Below, piece after piece: positions 1 through 8,411 of a stretch of 64,000 nucleotides of DNA. Origin of the DNA: Francisella adeliensis (GTDB taxonomy: Bacteria; Pseudomonadota; Gammaproteobacteria; Francisellales; Francisellaceae); the NCBI RefSeq assembly GCF_003290445.1, contig NZ_CP021781.1, positions 1,178,001 to 1,242,000 of the forward strand. The letters run 5' to 3'. The translations under genes were made by a program, and so were the position numbers. Numbering within the stretch: the first letter of the stretch is position 1; each line of letters opens with the position of its first letter. The notes beneath the pieces were generated by a model, which was given only the letters and a program-made list of their open reading frames with translations, was not told the origin of the DNA and searched no databases.

Positions 1-1125
1 CCTTTAATGGGTATGACGATAGATTTATTTGCTCCATCCTTACCAGGAATAAGCTCATCTTTAAACATATCTCCATCAATAGCCAAGATGGTTATATCAC
101 TTTACTTAATTGGATGTGCTTTAGGTAACTTTATAACTGGAATATTAACAGATGCACTTGGACGTAGAAGACTATTGCGTTCTGCGTGTATACTTTTTAT
201 TATTGTTAGTCTTGCTCCTACTATATTTCCAAATGAGACAGTTGCATTAGTTTCTCGGTTCACCCAAGGATTTCTTATGGGTTCTATAGCAGTCGTAAAT
301 CGTGGAATATTTACAGATATCTTACCAACTGAAAAACTTATGAAACTTGGCCCTACAATGGGTTTCTTATGGGGTATTGGGCCAATACTTGGACCAATTA
401 TGGGTGGTTTTTTGCAAGAATTATTTGGTTGGAAATCTGGGTTTTACTTTTTTGCTATTATAGTAGGTTTATTAACTATCCTTGTATTTAAATACGTACC
501 AGAAACAATTGCAAAAAAGTCGAAATTGAGCTCAAAAAAAATTAAAAAAGATATTTTTGAGGTCATAACAAATAAAGAGTTTATAACTTTAAGCGTAGTA
601 ATGGGATTAACCTACTCTCTGATTATTAGTTTCAATACTTTAGGTCCTTTTCTTATACAAGATATTATGGGGTACTCTGCATCATATTTTGGTAAACTAG
701 CTATCTTTTTAGGTTTAGCATTTTTACCAGCTCCAATAATTGGGCGTAAATTATTAAACCATTTTTCTTTAGGTAAAATATTTTTCATAGTAATTCACGC
801 ATTCTTAATAGTAATATTTTTCTTTTTCACTCTTAGTTTTATGGCTAAAAGTAGTATTACTCTACTTATATTAACAACAATGGTTGTTTATTTTGCTTGT
901 GGCTCAATATACCCAATATCAATGGGGAAAGGTATGTCAATGTTTAAAAATATTTCTGGAACAGCTGCGGCAATTATGTCATTAATAAATATGTCTATAA
1001 CAAGTTTAACCTCTTTCATTCAAAGCTATTTACATGCACATAATATAATAAATATGATAGCTATTTATCTAATTCTAATGTTAGCTATAATGACACTTTA
1101 CTGGTATAAACTAAAAGAACTCTAA
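1..1125 (+). CDS. MFS drug-resistance transporter, Bcr/CflA-like (5' end outside window)
   Basis: Polytopic inner-membrane transporter of the major facilitator superfamily. The reading frame is already open at base 1, coding Pro-Leu before the first in-window Met, and homologues have a first helix reading roughly 'D(M/L)(F/Y)APSLPxI', so the true start lies upstream. Visible landmarks are DLFAPSLPGI at the start, the loop motif GILTDALGRRR between helices 2 and 3, and about 11 hydrophobic segments. The family exports small drugs or metabolites by proton antiport; the substrate here cannot be read from sequence. The gene ends 21 bases before the next gene on the same strand. Confidence 0.85.
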   Translation, partial: PLMGMTIDLFAPSLPGISSSLNISPSIAKMVISLYLIGCALGNFITGILTDALGRRRLLRSACILFIIVSLAPTIFPNETVALVSRFTQGFLMGSIAVVNRGIFTDILPTEKLMKLGPTMGFLWGIGPILGPIMGGFLQELFGWKSGFYFFAIIVGLLTILVFKYVPETIAKKSKLSSKKIKKDIFEVITNKEFITLSVVMGLTYSLIISFNTLGPFLIQDIMGYSASYFGKLAIFLGLAFLPAPIIGRKLLNHFSLGKIFFIVIHAFLIVIFFFFTLSFMAKSSITLLILTTMVVYFACGSIYPISMGKGMSMFKNISGTAAAIMSLINMSITSLTSFIQSYLHAHNIINMIAIYLILMLAIMTLYWYKLKEL

Positions 1126-1146
1126 TTACAAAGCTTAAGGTCAAAT

Positions 1147-2331
1147 ATGAGTAATATAAATCAAGATGTAATTATAATCGGTGCAGGAGCTGCTGGTCTA
1201 ATATGTGCTATAGAAGCTGCTAAAAGAAACCGCAAGGTACTTGTACTTGATCACGCAAATAAAGTTGGCAAGAAAATCTTAATGTCTGGTGGTGGACGCT
1301 GTAACTTCACCAACTACAATATCGAAAATGAAAAATATCTAACAGATAATCCGCACTTTATAAAATCAGCTATGTCTCGTTATACTCAATGGGATTTTAT
1401 TGGTATGGTTAGTGACTATGCTATCCCCTATCATGAAAAAACTCTTGGACAACTCTTCTGCGATAACAAGGCAAAAGATATCGTAAATATGCTTCTAGAT
1501 GAATGCTCTAAATATAGTGCAAAAATCAAATTACATACAACCGTTGATAAACTTTATAAAAAAAATAATTCATTCTTTATTCATTCTCTTAATGATATTT
1601 ATCAGTGTCAATCTCTAGTAATTGCTACTGGAGGATTATCTATACCTACGATGGGAGCTACAGGATTTGGTTATAAGATAGCAAAGCAATTTGGATTAAA
1701 AGTAAATCCTCAAACAGCTGGATTAGTACCTTTTATATTTAATGATAGAGATAATAAAAAATTCTCTAGTTTAAAAGGAATATCTATTTTCTGTAATGTT
1801 TCAAATCAGAGAACTAGTTTTAATGAAAATATATTATTCACCCATAAAGGTCTTAGTGGCCCAGCAATATTACAAATTTCATCATATTGGAAGATTGGTG
1901 AGTCAATAAACATAAACCTTCTTCCAATGGAAGATATAGAAAAAATCCTTATCTTTAAAAAAAATACAGGGCTAAAAAATACTTTAAAGAACACTCTTTC
2001 AGAGTATTTCCCAAAAAACTTTATAATAACTTTTTTTGAAGAAAATTTATGCAATAAACGAATATGTGACCTAAACCAAGAAGATATTTCTGATGTAGGT
2101 TTAAAAATACATAACTGGAAGATATACCCTCAAACTACTGAAGGCTATAAAACAGCTGAAGTAACTTTAGGTGGCGTAAGCTGTAATGAGCTTTCATCAA
2201 AGACTATGGAAGCAAATAATGAAAAGAATTTATACTTTATTGGTGAGGTAGTTGATGTAACAGGTTGGCTTGGAGGGTATAACTTTCAATGGGCATGGTC
2301 ATCAGGTTGGGCTGCGGGACAAGTTGTATAA
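1147..2331 (+). CDS. HI0933/YhiN-family FAD-dependent oxidoreductase
   Basis: Putative flavoprotein of the HI0933 (BaiN/YhiN-like) family, 394 residues, the usual length. The N-terminal Rossmann motif GAGAAG (residues 12-17) binds FAD and is followed by the family signature KKILMSGGGRCNFTN. The C-terminal signature TLGGVSCNEL and the FAD-closing segment GEVVDVTGWLGGYNFQWAWS are both present. The physiological substrate of this family is unsettled, so only an oxidoreductase role can be claimed. It lies 21 bases after the MFS gene and may be cotranscribed with it. Confidence 0.9.
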   Translation: MSNINQDVIIIGAGAAGLICAIEAAKRNRKVLVLDHANKVGKKILMSGGGRCNFTNYNIENEKYLTDNPHFIKSAMSRYTQWDFIGMVSDYAIPYHEKTLGQLFCDNKAKDIVNMLLDECSKYSAKIKLHTTVDKLYKKNNSFFIHSLNDIYQCQSLVIATGGLSIPTMGATGFGYKIAKQFGLKVNPQTAGLVPFIFNDRDNKKFSSLKGISIFCNVSNQRTSFNENILFTHKGLSGPAILQISSYWKIGESININLLPMEDIEKILIFKKNTGLKNTLKNTLSEYFPKNFIITFFEENLCNKRICDLNQEDISDVGLKIHNWKIYPQTTEGYKTAEVTLGGVSCNELSSKTMEANNEKNLYFIGEVVDVTGWLGGYNFQWAWSSGWAAGQVV

Positions 2332-2386
2332 AAATGAAAGCTAAGTTATAATAAGTTAAATAAATTTGCACTTTTATATTTACTCA

Positions 2387-2875
2387 ATGAAAATACCACA
2401 TCAAAAAGAATTTGCCATTAAAAAAGCTATTATGATAGCTATAGAAAAAGGTGAAAATGTTTCAAAATTAGCATCATATTTTGGAGTTTCAAAAAGCACA
2501 ATATATAAATACCGTAGATCATTAAGAGATCAAGGTTTCATTATTAAAAATGAAAATGAAGTTTATGTAGTTACTGAAAATAAATTTTCTAAAAAGCCAC
2601 AAACTCCTAAAACAGCAGAGTTTAACTTTAATAATAATGCTACTCAGACAAAAGTGGTAGAACATTGCGATTCTCCTGCACCAAATGATGATATTTTAGT
2701 TAAAAACACTAACTTAGAAGATATAAATAATGAATCTTTGGAAGAAATCCCTACAAGCGATGCTATGGAGCAACGCCTTCAGTCAAAAGTTGAAAAAATG
2801 CGTGACACCTATGAAGAAAGCTATGATAAAAAAGGATTGTTTAAAAAACTATTCTCTCGATTTGTTAAAAACTAA
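2387..2875 (+). CDS. small helix-turn-helix protein, function unknown
   Basis: A 162-residue protein starting at the ATG at 2387; a TTG lies in frame at 2366 but gives a poor N-terminus. Residues 1-60 form a resolvase/transposase-like HTH: SKLASYFGVSKSTIYKYRR fits the recognition-helix pattern. The middle (~65-130) is polar, low-complexity and probably disordered. The C-terminus is basic and amphipathic (KKGLFKKLFSRFVKN), possibly a membrane-surface or nucleic-acid anchor. I do not recognise a named family. Its last four bases overlap the converging thioredoxin gene. Confidence 0.7.
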   Translation: MKIPHQKEFAIKKAIMIAIEKGENVSKLASYFGVSKSTIYKYRRSLRDQGFIIKNENEVYVVTENKFSKKPQTPKTAEFNFNNNATQTKVVEHCDSPAPNDDILVKNTNLEDINNESLEEIPTSDAMEQRLQSKVEKMRDTYEESYDKKGLFKKLFSRFVKN

Positions 2876-3198
2876 CTATATTGCTTAAGCTTAGCTTCTA
2901 GCTGTGGTTGAGTCATTACACCATTGAGCGTTTCCTTATTTTCGCTATCTTTAAAAATTATCATGGTAGGAATACTTCTTATACCAAATTTAGCAGCTAG
3001 ATTTTGATTAGAATCAACATCAATTTTTACCACTAAGACATCTTTATAATCTCGTGATAATTGCTCAAGTATAGGCCCAAGCATTTTACAAGGTCCGCAC
3101 CAGTCTGCATAAAAGTCAACTAATACAGGTTTAGAAGTACTAGCTAACAATTTATCAAAACTTGCTTCATTTGCATTTATTACGTTACTAATTGCCAT
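2872..3198 (-). CDS. trxA: thioredoxin
   Basis: Cytosolic dithiol-disulfide reductant of 108 residues, the standard length. The redox motif WCGPC sits at residues 33-37, preceded by VLVDFYADWC, and the cis-proline loop GIRSIPTMIIF is present. The gene starts 2 bases after the stop of the exported protein upstream. Its ribosome-binding site (AGAGG) lies inside that gene's last codons, so the two are very likely translated from one message. Confidence 0.96.
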   Translation of the reverse strand: MAISNVINANEASFDKLLASTSKPVLVDFYADWCGPCKMLGPILEQLSRDYKDVLVVKIDVDSNQNLAAKFGIRSIPTMIIFKDSENKETLNGVMTQPQLEAKLKQYS

Positions 3199-3200
3199 TT

Positions 3201-3881
3201 TTACCTCTCTATTAAAGTTACATTTGCATTCATTTTGATATCTTGAGAAATATCCGTTGTTCCCGTACTAGCATTAGCAGTATCATAACTAGCTGTTCTC
3301 ATTAGCATAACTTTATTATTTTGAGCACTATACGAACTAGTATCGTTATATCTCATTTTCTGAATGATATATTTACTACCTGTTTTCTTGTTAAAATCAT
3401 TCAAATAGTTTTTTGTATTATTGAAAATATGAATCATTAAGTCTTGTTTTGCTTTTTCAATATCACTAGCTGGAGCATTATAATCTAAAACTTTCACTTC
3501 TAATTTTTGACTATATGATTTTTGTTTTTGTAAGGCTGATTGAAGAGTAGTTAATTCAGCCTTAGAAATTCTTGCTTCAAGCTGTACAGTAATATTTAGA
3601 GTACCGCTATTATTTGTATTTTGATCAAGGTTTTTAACCTTCCAATCAGCTTTAACTATATCATTAGCTTTTTTTGCGATATCTTTTTCTACAGAATTTT
3701 GATCTTTAAGTGTAGTTGTTGCATAACCCGTAACTTGGACTAGTATACTATCACTTTTAATAGTTGTTTGAGCTTGCGTACTATAGCTTATAGTATTAAA
3801 GTTTTCTGCACAATCTTGGCTAGCATATGATGCTGAAACAGTAACTACTCCTAATAGTAATGCTGGTAATAATTTTTTCAT
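3201..3881 (-). CDS. exported protein, possible SIMPL/DUF541-like
   Basis: Secreted or periplasmic protein of 226 residues from the ATG at 3881, which has AAGGAA about nine bases upstream. The frame is open further upstream but lacks such support. The N-terminus (MKKLLPALLLGVVTVSASYA) is a clear signal peptide. The mature part contains VQVTGYATTTL, a helical stretch and a final beta-rich 'NANVTLIE' segment. This layout resembles SIMPL (DUF541) proteins, but the match is by eye and tentative. It is transcribed just ahead of trxA with a 2-base gap. Confidence 0.7.
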   Translation of the reverse strand: MKKLLPALLLGVVTVSASYASQDCAENFNTISYSTQAQTTIKSDSILVQVTGYATTTLKDQNSVEKDIAKKANDIVKADWKVKNLDQNTNNSGTLNITVQLEARISKAELTTLQSALQKQKSYSQKLEVKVLDYNAPASDIEKAKQDLMIHIFNNTKNYLNDFNKKTGSKYIIQKMRYNDTSSYSAQNNKVMLMRTASYDTANASTGTTDISQDIKMNANVTLIER

Positions 3882-3919
3882 AAAAAAGTGTTCCTTATCT
3901 GTTATCAATATACGCTGAC

Positions 3920-4702
3920 TTACTCTAGCTTAAGCGTAAGGCATTTTAAGCCGCCTCCAGCTTTGCCAAACTCTGATATATCTATGATAATAGGTTCTAT
4001 ATCTAATTTAAATAGTTTTTTTCTTAGTTGATCATTGCAACTATTCATTATTAATTTACCATCAACATAAACACTATTACATAAATGCTTCTTTACTTCG
4101 TAAGGTGATAAAATAATATTGTTTGGCAAAACACCAATAATGTCTTGGCTTTCCTGAGCAAACCCATTTAGATAAGATAAACAGCCTCTATTACCTAAAG
4201 GGCAAAATAATAAATCAAGATCATAAAAATAAGGATCAACTATTTTTAATGGGACTATTTCTGTATCAATAATTTCAGAAATTTCATCATATGCTTTTAA
4301 GTCACTGCGATAACCATACCCACAATACATTTTATCATTATAATATAAAGCATCTCCCTCACCGCTTTGATGATTTTTAAGAGTTTTAACATTATAATTA
4401 TTTTCAAAAAACCACTTCTGAAACAGATCTTCTTCAGGTTTTCTTTCTGGCGGTGCAAAATTACTACATATAAAGGTATTATTTTCAACTATACCAGCAT
4501 TAGCTGTAAAAACCATATCTGGAAGGTTTTTATCTTGTTCAATTGTATATACTTCAATACCTAGATTTATGTATGTGTCATATAGCCTTTGCCATTGTTC
4601 ATAAGCAAGTTTCTTATTAGGCTTATTAGATATATCCATCCATGGATTAATTGCATAAGTTACGTCAAACGCTGTAGGTGGGCACATTAGTACTTTTTTC
4701 AT
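3920..4702 (-). CDS. amidinotransferase/DDAH-fold protein with altered catalytic His
   Basis: A 260-residue guanidino-group modifying-fold protein, related to dimethylarginine dimethylaminohydrolases. The start is the ATG at 4702; a TTG two codons upstream is also open. Family signatures are NPWMD (residues 19-23), DMVFTANAG (62-70), SGEGDAL (113-119) and the C-terminal GGGLKCLTL with the presumed nucleophile Cys254. In homologues the motif after the third beta-blade reads 'FYHLD'; here it is FYDLD, placing Asp161 where the general-base His is expected. The nucleotide sequence confirms GAT. It may be inactive, altered in chemistry or acting on another substrate. The gene stands alone. Confidence 0.75.
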   Translation of the reverse strand: MKKVLMCPPTAFDVTYAINPWMDISNKPNKKLAYEQWQRLYDTYINLGIEVYTIEQDKNLPDMVFTANAGIVENNTFICSNFAPPERKPEEDLFQKWFFENNYNVKTLKNHQSGEGDALYYNDKMYCGYGYRSDLKAYDEISEIIDTEIVPLKIVDPYFYDLDLLFCPLGNRGCLSYLNGFAQESQDIIGVLPNNIILSPYEVKKHLCNSVYVDGKLIMNSCNDQLRKKLFKLDIEPIIIDISEFGKAGGGLKCLTLKLE

Positions 4703-4921
4703 ATTCAAATATCATCAAACGTTGTTATTAGGAAGTAAATTTACCATATAGCGAAGAGCTAACGAAACATTATTTTGCAGTATTTTATATAAAAAAATAA
4801 AATCATTGATAAGCTCAATTCTCCTAAGAAAAATCAAAAGCTTTGTATAGGTAGATTCTATATAGTTTTATTATTAGATGATTACGAATATTTAAAAATA
4901 TACAAAAAGATTATTTTAAGA

Positions 4922-6442
4922 CTATGCTGCGACTTTTGAATTAGCATCTATGATATTTTGAACTGCATTTTTAGCATTAACAATGTTAGGGCTATAAATA
5001 TCTTTAGAATTTTCTAAAGCTTTCTCGATCTGACTTTTTATCTCAAAAGCTGGCTGTTTATCATCAAGCTCTTGATATAGGAGAGCGATGATTCCAGCAA
5101 CATGAGGAGAAGCCATTGAAGTTCCTTGCATGTATCCATATCCATAATTACCAAGCGTAGAGTATATTTTAGCAGTTGACCCATAACGGCTATCACCCCC
5201 AGGAGCTCTTACAACTAAGCTATTTACATCCCATTTGAGTATACCATCAGGAGCGTAATATGTAGAATATGGCGCCAAAAGTCCTTCTGGCCCTGTAGAT
5301 TCAACAACAATTGCATCTATGTTCTTACACCCTGAAGGGATATCATTAAATAAATTTTGGCCATCATTTCCAGCTGCTATAACTACAGCTATACCATTTT
5401 TATGTGCTTCTGATATTGCATCATTCCATGCTGGACACAATGTCCCCATATAGTTTTCTTTCCATTCTGACTTACTAACTATGGGGTACCCTGTCCTTGG
5501 GTCAATTCTAGACATCCCTAAGCTTAGATTAATTACTTTAACAGGTGCTGTATTATTCGATATATACCTACCATTTCTATCTCTAGCCTTGACATCCGCT
5601 CCTGCGACCCATTTAAGTGATTCTAAAATTGCATAGGTATCCCCAGAACCATCATCACCTAACGCTCTTATAGGTAGGATTTTAACCCCATCAACAGGCC
5701 CACCGACTCCTTTAACTTTTGGACCGTTTGCAGCGATTGTACCTGCTACATGTGTACCATGAAAACTACCATTATCATAAATATTTTCTGATACTCTAAG
5801 TTGCCCATTCTGCATAAAGAAATAGTACTTTTGATGATTACTATCAATCTTATCAGCGATATCGTTAGCTGGCTGATAAGCTAATCCAGAGTCTATAACA
5901 GCCACATCTATTTGTTTAGTTTTATTGGAGATTAGATCCCATGCCCCATAAGCATTAATTCCCCCAGTTATATCTTTCGGATCTTCCATGTCCCATTGCT
6001 CTCCCCAACGGATAAATTGAGCTTTTGGCTTTTTTATACTAGTTGGTCCATTCGTTATAGCTGAATTATAAGCATGCATTTTTGAATTTTTAGGGATAGC
6101 GTACTTTATACTTGAATCTGTATCCATTAATTTTTTAGCTGCCGCATATTCATCATTTTCTTTATTATGTACAATAGTTGATTGAATTTTTGATGATTTT
6201 CCTAAACTAGAAGTAGATACACTCGGCTTATAATTATTTACTTTAATTAACTTTGTTCTAGAATCAATGTTATCAATCACCTCATAGTCATAATGATTAT
6301 TAGTACCTCTAACATTATTAGTAGCTAGTTGCTCTAAAGCTTTATTTTTATTATCTTTATACTTAACTATTAACTCTATATCACTTGCATATACCATAGT
6401 AGATAAAGGGATTCCTATCAATAATACTGTTTTCCTTAACAT
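4922..6442 (-). CDS. secreted subtilisin-like serine protease (peptidase S8)
   Basis: A 506-residue exported subtilase. A signal peptide (MLRKTVLLIGIPLSTMVYAS) is followed by a polar propeptide to about residue 140. The catalytic triad is intact: Asp184 in VAVIDSGLAY, His228 in HGTHVAGTIAANG and Ser442 in GTSMASPHVAG. The oxyanion Asn is likely in AAGNDGQN. There is no C-terminal membrane anchor or autotransporter barrel. The start codon has a near-perfect ribosome-binding site, AGGAGG. A perfect 15-bp inverted repeat lies 22 bases upstream of the ATG and may be an operator or a 5'-leader hairpin. No neighbour suggests its target. Confidence 0.93.
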   Translation of the reverse strand: MLRKTVLLIGIPLSTMVYASDIELIVKYKDNKNKALEQLATNNVRGTNNHYDYEVIDNIDSRTKLIKVNNYKPSVSTSSLGKSSKIQSTIVHNKENDEYAAAKKLMDTDSSIKYAIPKNSKMHAYNSAITNGPTSIKKPKAQFIRWGEQWDMEDPKDITGGINAYGAWDLISNKTKQIDVAVIDSGLAYQPANDIADKIDSNHQKYYFFMQNGQLRVSENIYDNGSFHGTHVAGTIAANGPKVKGVGGPVDGVKILPIRALGDDGSGDTYAILESLKWVAGADVKARDRNGRYISNNTAPVKVINLSLGMSRIDPRTGYPIVSKSEWKENYMGTLCPAWNDAISEAHKNGIAVVIAAGNDGQNLFNDIPSGCKNIDAIVVESTGPEGLLAPYSTYYAPDGILKWDVNSLVVRAPGGDSRYGSTAKIYSTLGNYGYGYMQGTSMASPHVAGIIALLYQELDDKQPAFEIKSQIEKALENSKDIYSPNIVNAKNAVQNIIDANSKVAA

Positions 6443-6463
6443 TGCTACCTCCTTTTATTAACT

Positions 6464-6498
6464 AATGTAAACCATATATTAATTATATGGTTTACATT
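6464..6498. promoter_or_regulatory. perfect 15-bp inverted repeat upstream of the subtilase
   Basis: AATGTAAACCATATA (6464-6478) is repeated exactly in inverse orientation at 6484-6498 around a 5-base centre. A further TGTAAAC half-site follows at 6501-6507. The arms sit just upstream of the subtilase ribosome-binding site. An operator for a dimeric regulator or a leader hairpin would both fit; there is no T-run that would make it a terminator. Confidence 0.55.
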
Positions 6499-6672
6499 CA
6501 TGTAAACACAAGAAAGTATACTTTTATATGTTTTACAGCAAATAAACTTATTAAAAGTGTAAATTAGCTACTGATTAATAGTAAGACTTGTAAGTAAATT
6601 AAACTAAAGTTAATTAAAACAATGTTAGATACCTATAATCAAACAAACCCATTTTTTAAGTTTCATTAATGA

Positions 6673-6780
6673 ATGATAGCTATGTAGCACTAATAATATT
6701 GCATATTAAACATGAGCTAACATAGCTACTATCATACAAATACTACTTTATTTTCATGAAATAGTAAGATAATACTACTT
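6673..6780. repeat. imperfect inverted repeat and short direct repeats in non-coding DNA
   Basis: ATGATAGCTATGTAGC (6673-6688) is largely complementary to 6716-6735, with two small bulges. It is followed by a 10-bp direct repeat, AATACTACTT, at 6739-6748 and 6771-6780. No gene is visible in this part of the spacer between the subtilase and the ABC-F remnant. It could be the scar of an excised element, but no known terminal repeat is recognised. Confidence 0.35.
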
Positions 6781-6787
6781 GATAAAA

Positions 6788-7239
6788 TCACAATGAATTA
6801 ATCTTTATATTTTCTAGAAAATGAGAATCATGAGAGACAACGATTATAGTCCCTTTGTAGTAATTTAAAGTTTGCTCTAACAATTTAACACTCTCAAGAT
6901 CTAAGTGATTAGTTGGCTCATCAAGTATCAAGTGTTGAGGTGTAGCTTGAGCGTTTAGATAAATAGCTAAAGCAGTCTGATTTTTTTAACCTCCACTTAA
7001 ATCTTTGATCTTTCTATTAGCTACTATATTCCTAAATTTATATCTAGCAAAAATAGTATATGCATCTTTAGCACTTAGATTAGAATTTACATTAATTAGA
7101 TTATCTAGCAGAGAGGTATCTTGATTTAATGTAGTAACTTTTTGATCAATATAAGCAAGTTCTACATGAAGCTTTATCTGTCCTTTAATAACTTTCAAAC
7201 TTTTATTTATTAGTTTTAATAAAGTACTTTTTCCATGAA
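6788..7239 (-). pseudogene. ABC-F type ATPase remnant (C-terminal half only)
   Basis: Remains of the second ATP-binding domain of a duplicated-ABC (Uup/YheS-like, ABC-F) protein. The frame opens in a truncated Walker A (HGKSTLLKLIN) and runs to the signature KDLSGG. There TAA (6986-6988) stands where the family has Glu. In the same frame it resumes KNQTALA, then ILDEPTNHLDLESVKLLEQ (Walker B and D-loop) and IVVSHDSHFLENI (H-switch), and stops at 6788. The whole N-terminal half and most of Walker A are missing. This is therefore a decaying fragment with one in-frame nonsense codon, not a working protein. Confidence 0.85.
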
Positions 7240-7439
7240 ATTTTTAAAGAATATGTTATACAGATAATTTATACAATAAATTTGAATAGCATATCAAAAG
7301 TAATAAATATAAGGTTAATATATAGTTTTCATCTAGTCTGAGTTCATAAACTAATTAACCGACTAATAAACATAGCACACAAATAAGATAATAAAAATCT
7401 AAAAATCACCTTTGAAAACAATATTTTTTTCTTGACTTT

Positions 7440-7493
7440 GATAATGATACGCATTACCATCATCAATCGATAATGGTAATGCGTATCATTATC
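7440..7493. promoter_or_regulatory. double Fur box in a 21-bp perfect inverted repeat
   Basis: GATAATGATACGCATTACC (7440-7458) matches the Fur consensus GATAATGATAATCATTATC at 16 of 19 positions. The 21-base arm 7440-7460 is repeated exactly inverted at 7473-7493 across a 12-base spacer, so there is a second, mirrored Fur box. It lies about 70 bases upstream of the lipoprotein at 7562. Iron-Fur repression of that gene is the natural reading, inferred from the consensus match. Confidence 0.8.
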
Positions 7494-7512
7494 GATTGTA
7501 ATCAACCGTATG

Positions 7513-7532
7513 GCAATAATACTTATTATTGC
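7513..7532. promoter_or_regulatory. short palindrome between Fur boxes and lipoprotein start
   Basis: GCAATAATA (7513-7521) and TATTATTGC (7524-7532) are perfect inverse complements around CT. The site lies 30 bases before the lipoprotein ATG. It could be a further operator half or a leader hairpin near the transcription start; no specific regulator is recognised. Confidence 0.35.
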
Positions 7533-7561
7533 TAAATAATTAATAGGAAATATAAATAATT

Positions 7562-7921
7562 ATGAAAAAAATAATGTCAATACTCGCATGTATCTTACTA
7601 TTATCAGCATGCTCAGATTTAAATTCAAATGAAAAAAATAAACAAGAAATTGCTTGTAGTAATAGTTACTCAGAATGTGTTTCTGCTTGCTCAGCAACAA
7701 TTACCCATGCTCAAGGAACTTGTAAATGCGTTGATTGGCCAAATGATCCGGGGGTGCTTTATGGAGAATGTAGACAGGGTGCTTACTGTGTACATCAGAA
7801 AGGTCCAGATGGTCCTTATACACAGAATGCAATGTTTATACCAGGACCATCTACAATGACACAAGACAGTGAATGTTTACAAAAATGCACACAATCTCTT
7901 CATCAATGTAATCCAAAATAG
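7562..7921 (+). CDS. cysteine-rich lipoprotein, putatively iron-regulated
   Basis: A 119-residue precursor with a type II signal peptide: the lipobox LLSAC places the lipidated Cys at residue 17. The mature part carries ten further cysteines, including SYSECVSAC and GTCKCVDWP near the start and SECLQKC near the end, which suggests several disulfides in the envelope. I do not recognise the family. AGGAA lies about 12 bases before the ATG, a little far for a ribosome-binding site. The double Fur box upstream implies expression under iron limitation. Another ORF in a second frame (7629-7859) is a shadow. Confidence 0.8.
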   Translation: MKKIMSILACILLLSACSDLNSNEKNKQEIACSNSYSECVSACSATITHAQGTCKCVDWPNDPGVLYGECRQGAYCVHQKGPDGPYTQNAMFIPGPSTMTQDSECLQKCTQSLHQCNPK

Positions 7922-8192
7922 CAATATTTATCTCAATCCTCACTCTAAACAATTTTTAAACTCAGATAAAGGGTAGTTAACATACTATAAAGTTAGTGCC
8001 TATGTTTTAGCAGATTAAGTAAAATATAGATATTTATATATAAAATACAACAATCACAGACAAGCTAACCTTCCCTTCCCATTATTTCTCAACTTCTTTT
8101 ATAGGTTCTATTTCTACCTCTATCAACTAATTATAATAACCTCAATCAAATATTAAATTATTAATAATCTAATGTAGGGGGATTAATATTTT

Positions 8193-8348
8193 ATGCGTCA
8201 AAATACCACTAAAAGATACTTTGTTACAATGAAATGGATATTTAATCTTGCCAAAGTAGTTATTACTTTTCAACAATCAATATATCTCTATGCTACTATA
8301 CACACAGAACACAAAATAGAAGAATCACTATTAAAATTTATTATTTAA
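8193..8348 (+). CDS. doubtful 51-residue ORF
   Basis: ATG at 8193 with an AGGGGG stretch 11 bases upstream. It encodes a short polar/aromatic peptide with no recognisable domain. It may be chance or a gene remnant; base composition does not help. Listed only because it is the sole ORF with an upstream purine tract in the spacer. Confidence 0.2.
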   Translation: MRQNTTKRYFVTMKWIFNLAKVVITFQQSIYLYATIHTEHKIEESLLKFII

Positions 8349-8358
8349 GAGCCTATGA

Positions 8359-8387
8359 AAGAACTATAGAGTAATCCAGTAGTTCTT
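8359..8387. terminator. hairpin downstream of sufD, possible terminator
   Basis: AAGAACTA (8359-8366) and TAGTTCTT (8380-8387) form an 8-bp stem with a 13-base loop, 25 bases past the sufD stop. Neither strand shows a strong T-run after it, so intrinsic termination is uncertain. Confidence 0.35.
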
Positions 8388-8411
8388 ATAATTTGTTATA
8401 AAAATAATACT

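Larger units (their letters stand above)
7922..8411. other. long non-coding spacer between lipoprotein and sufD
   Basis: About 490 bases, very AT-rich, holding no convincing gene. Many suf operons continue past sufD with sufS and sufE/U; I looked for their motifs on the minus strand here and found none. It contains one weak small ORF (8193-8348) and one hairpin (8359-8387), listed separately. Confidence 0.5.

Noticed and set aside
2366-2386. TTG start for the HTH protein
   Set aside because: The ATG at 2387 gives a cleaner N-terminus; the extra seven residues lack support.
7629-7859. 76-codon ORF overlapping the lipoprotein gene
   Set aside because: It is in another frame of the lipoprotein, lacks a signal peptide and has no separate support; the lipobox frame is clearly the coding one.
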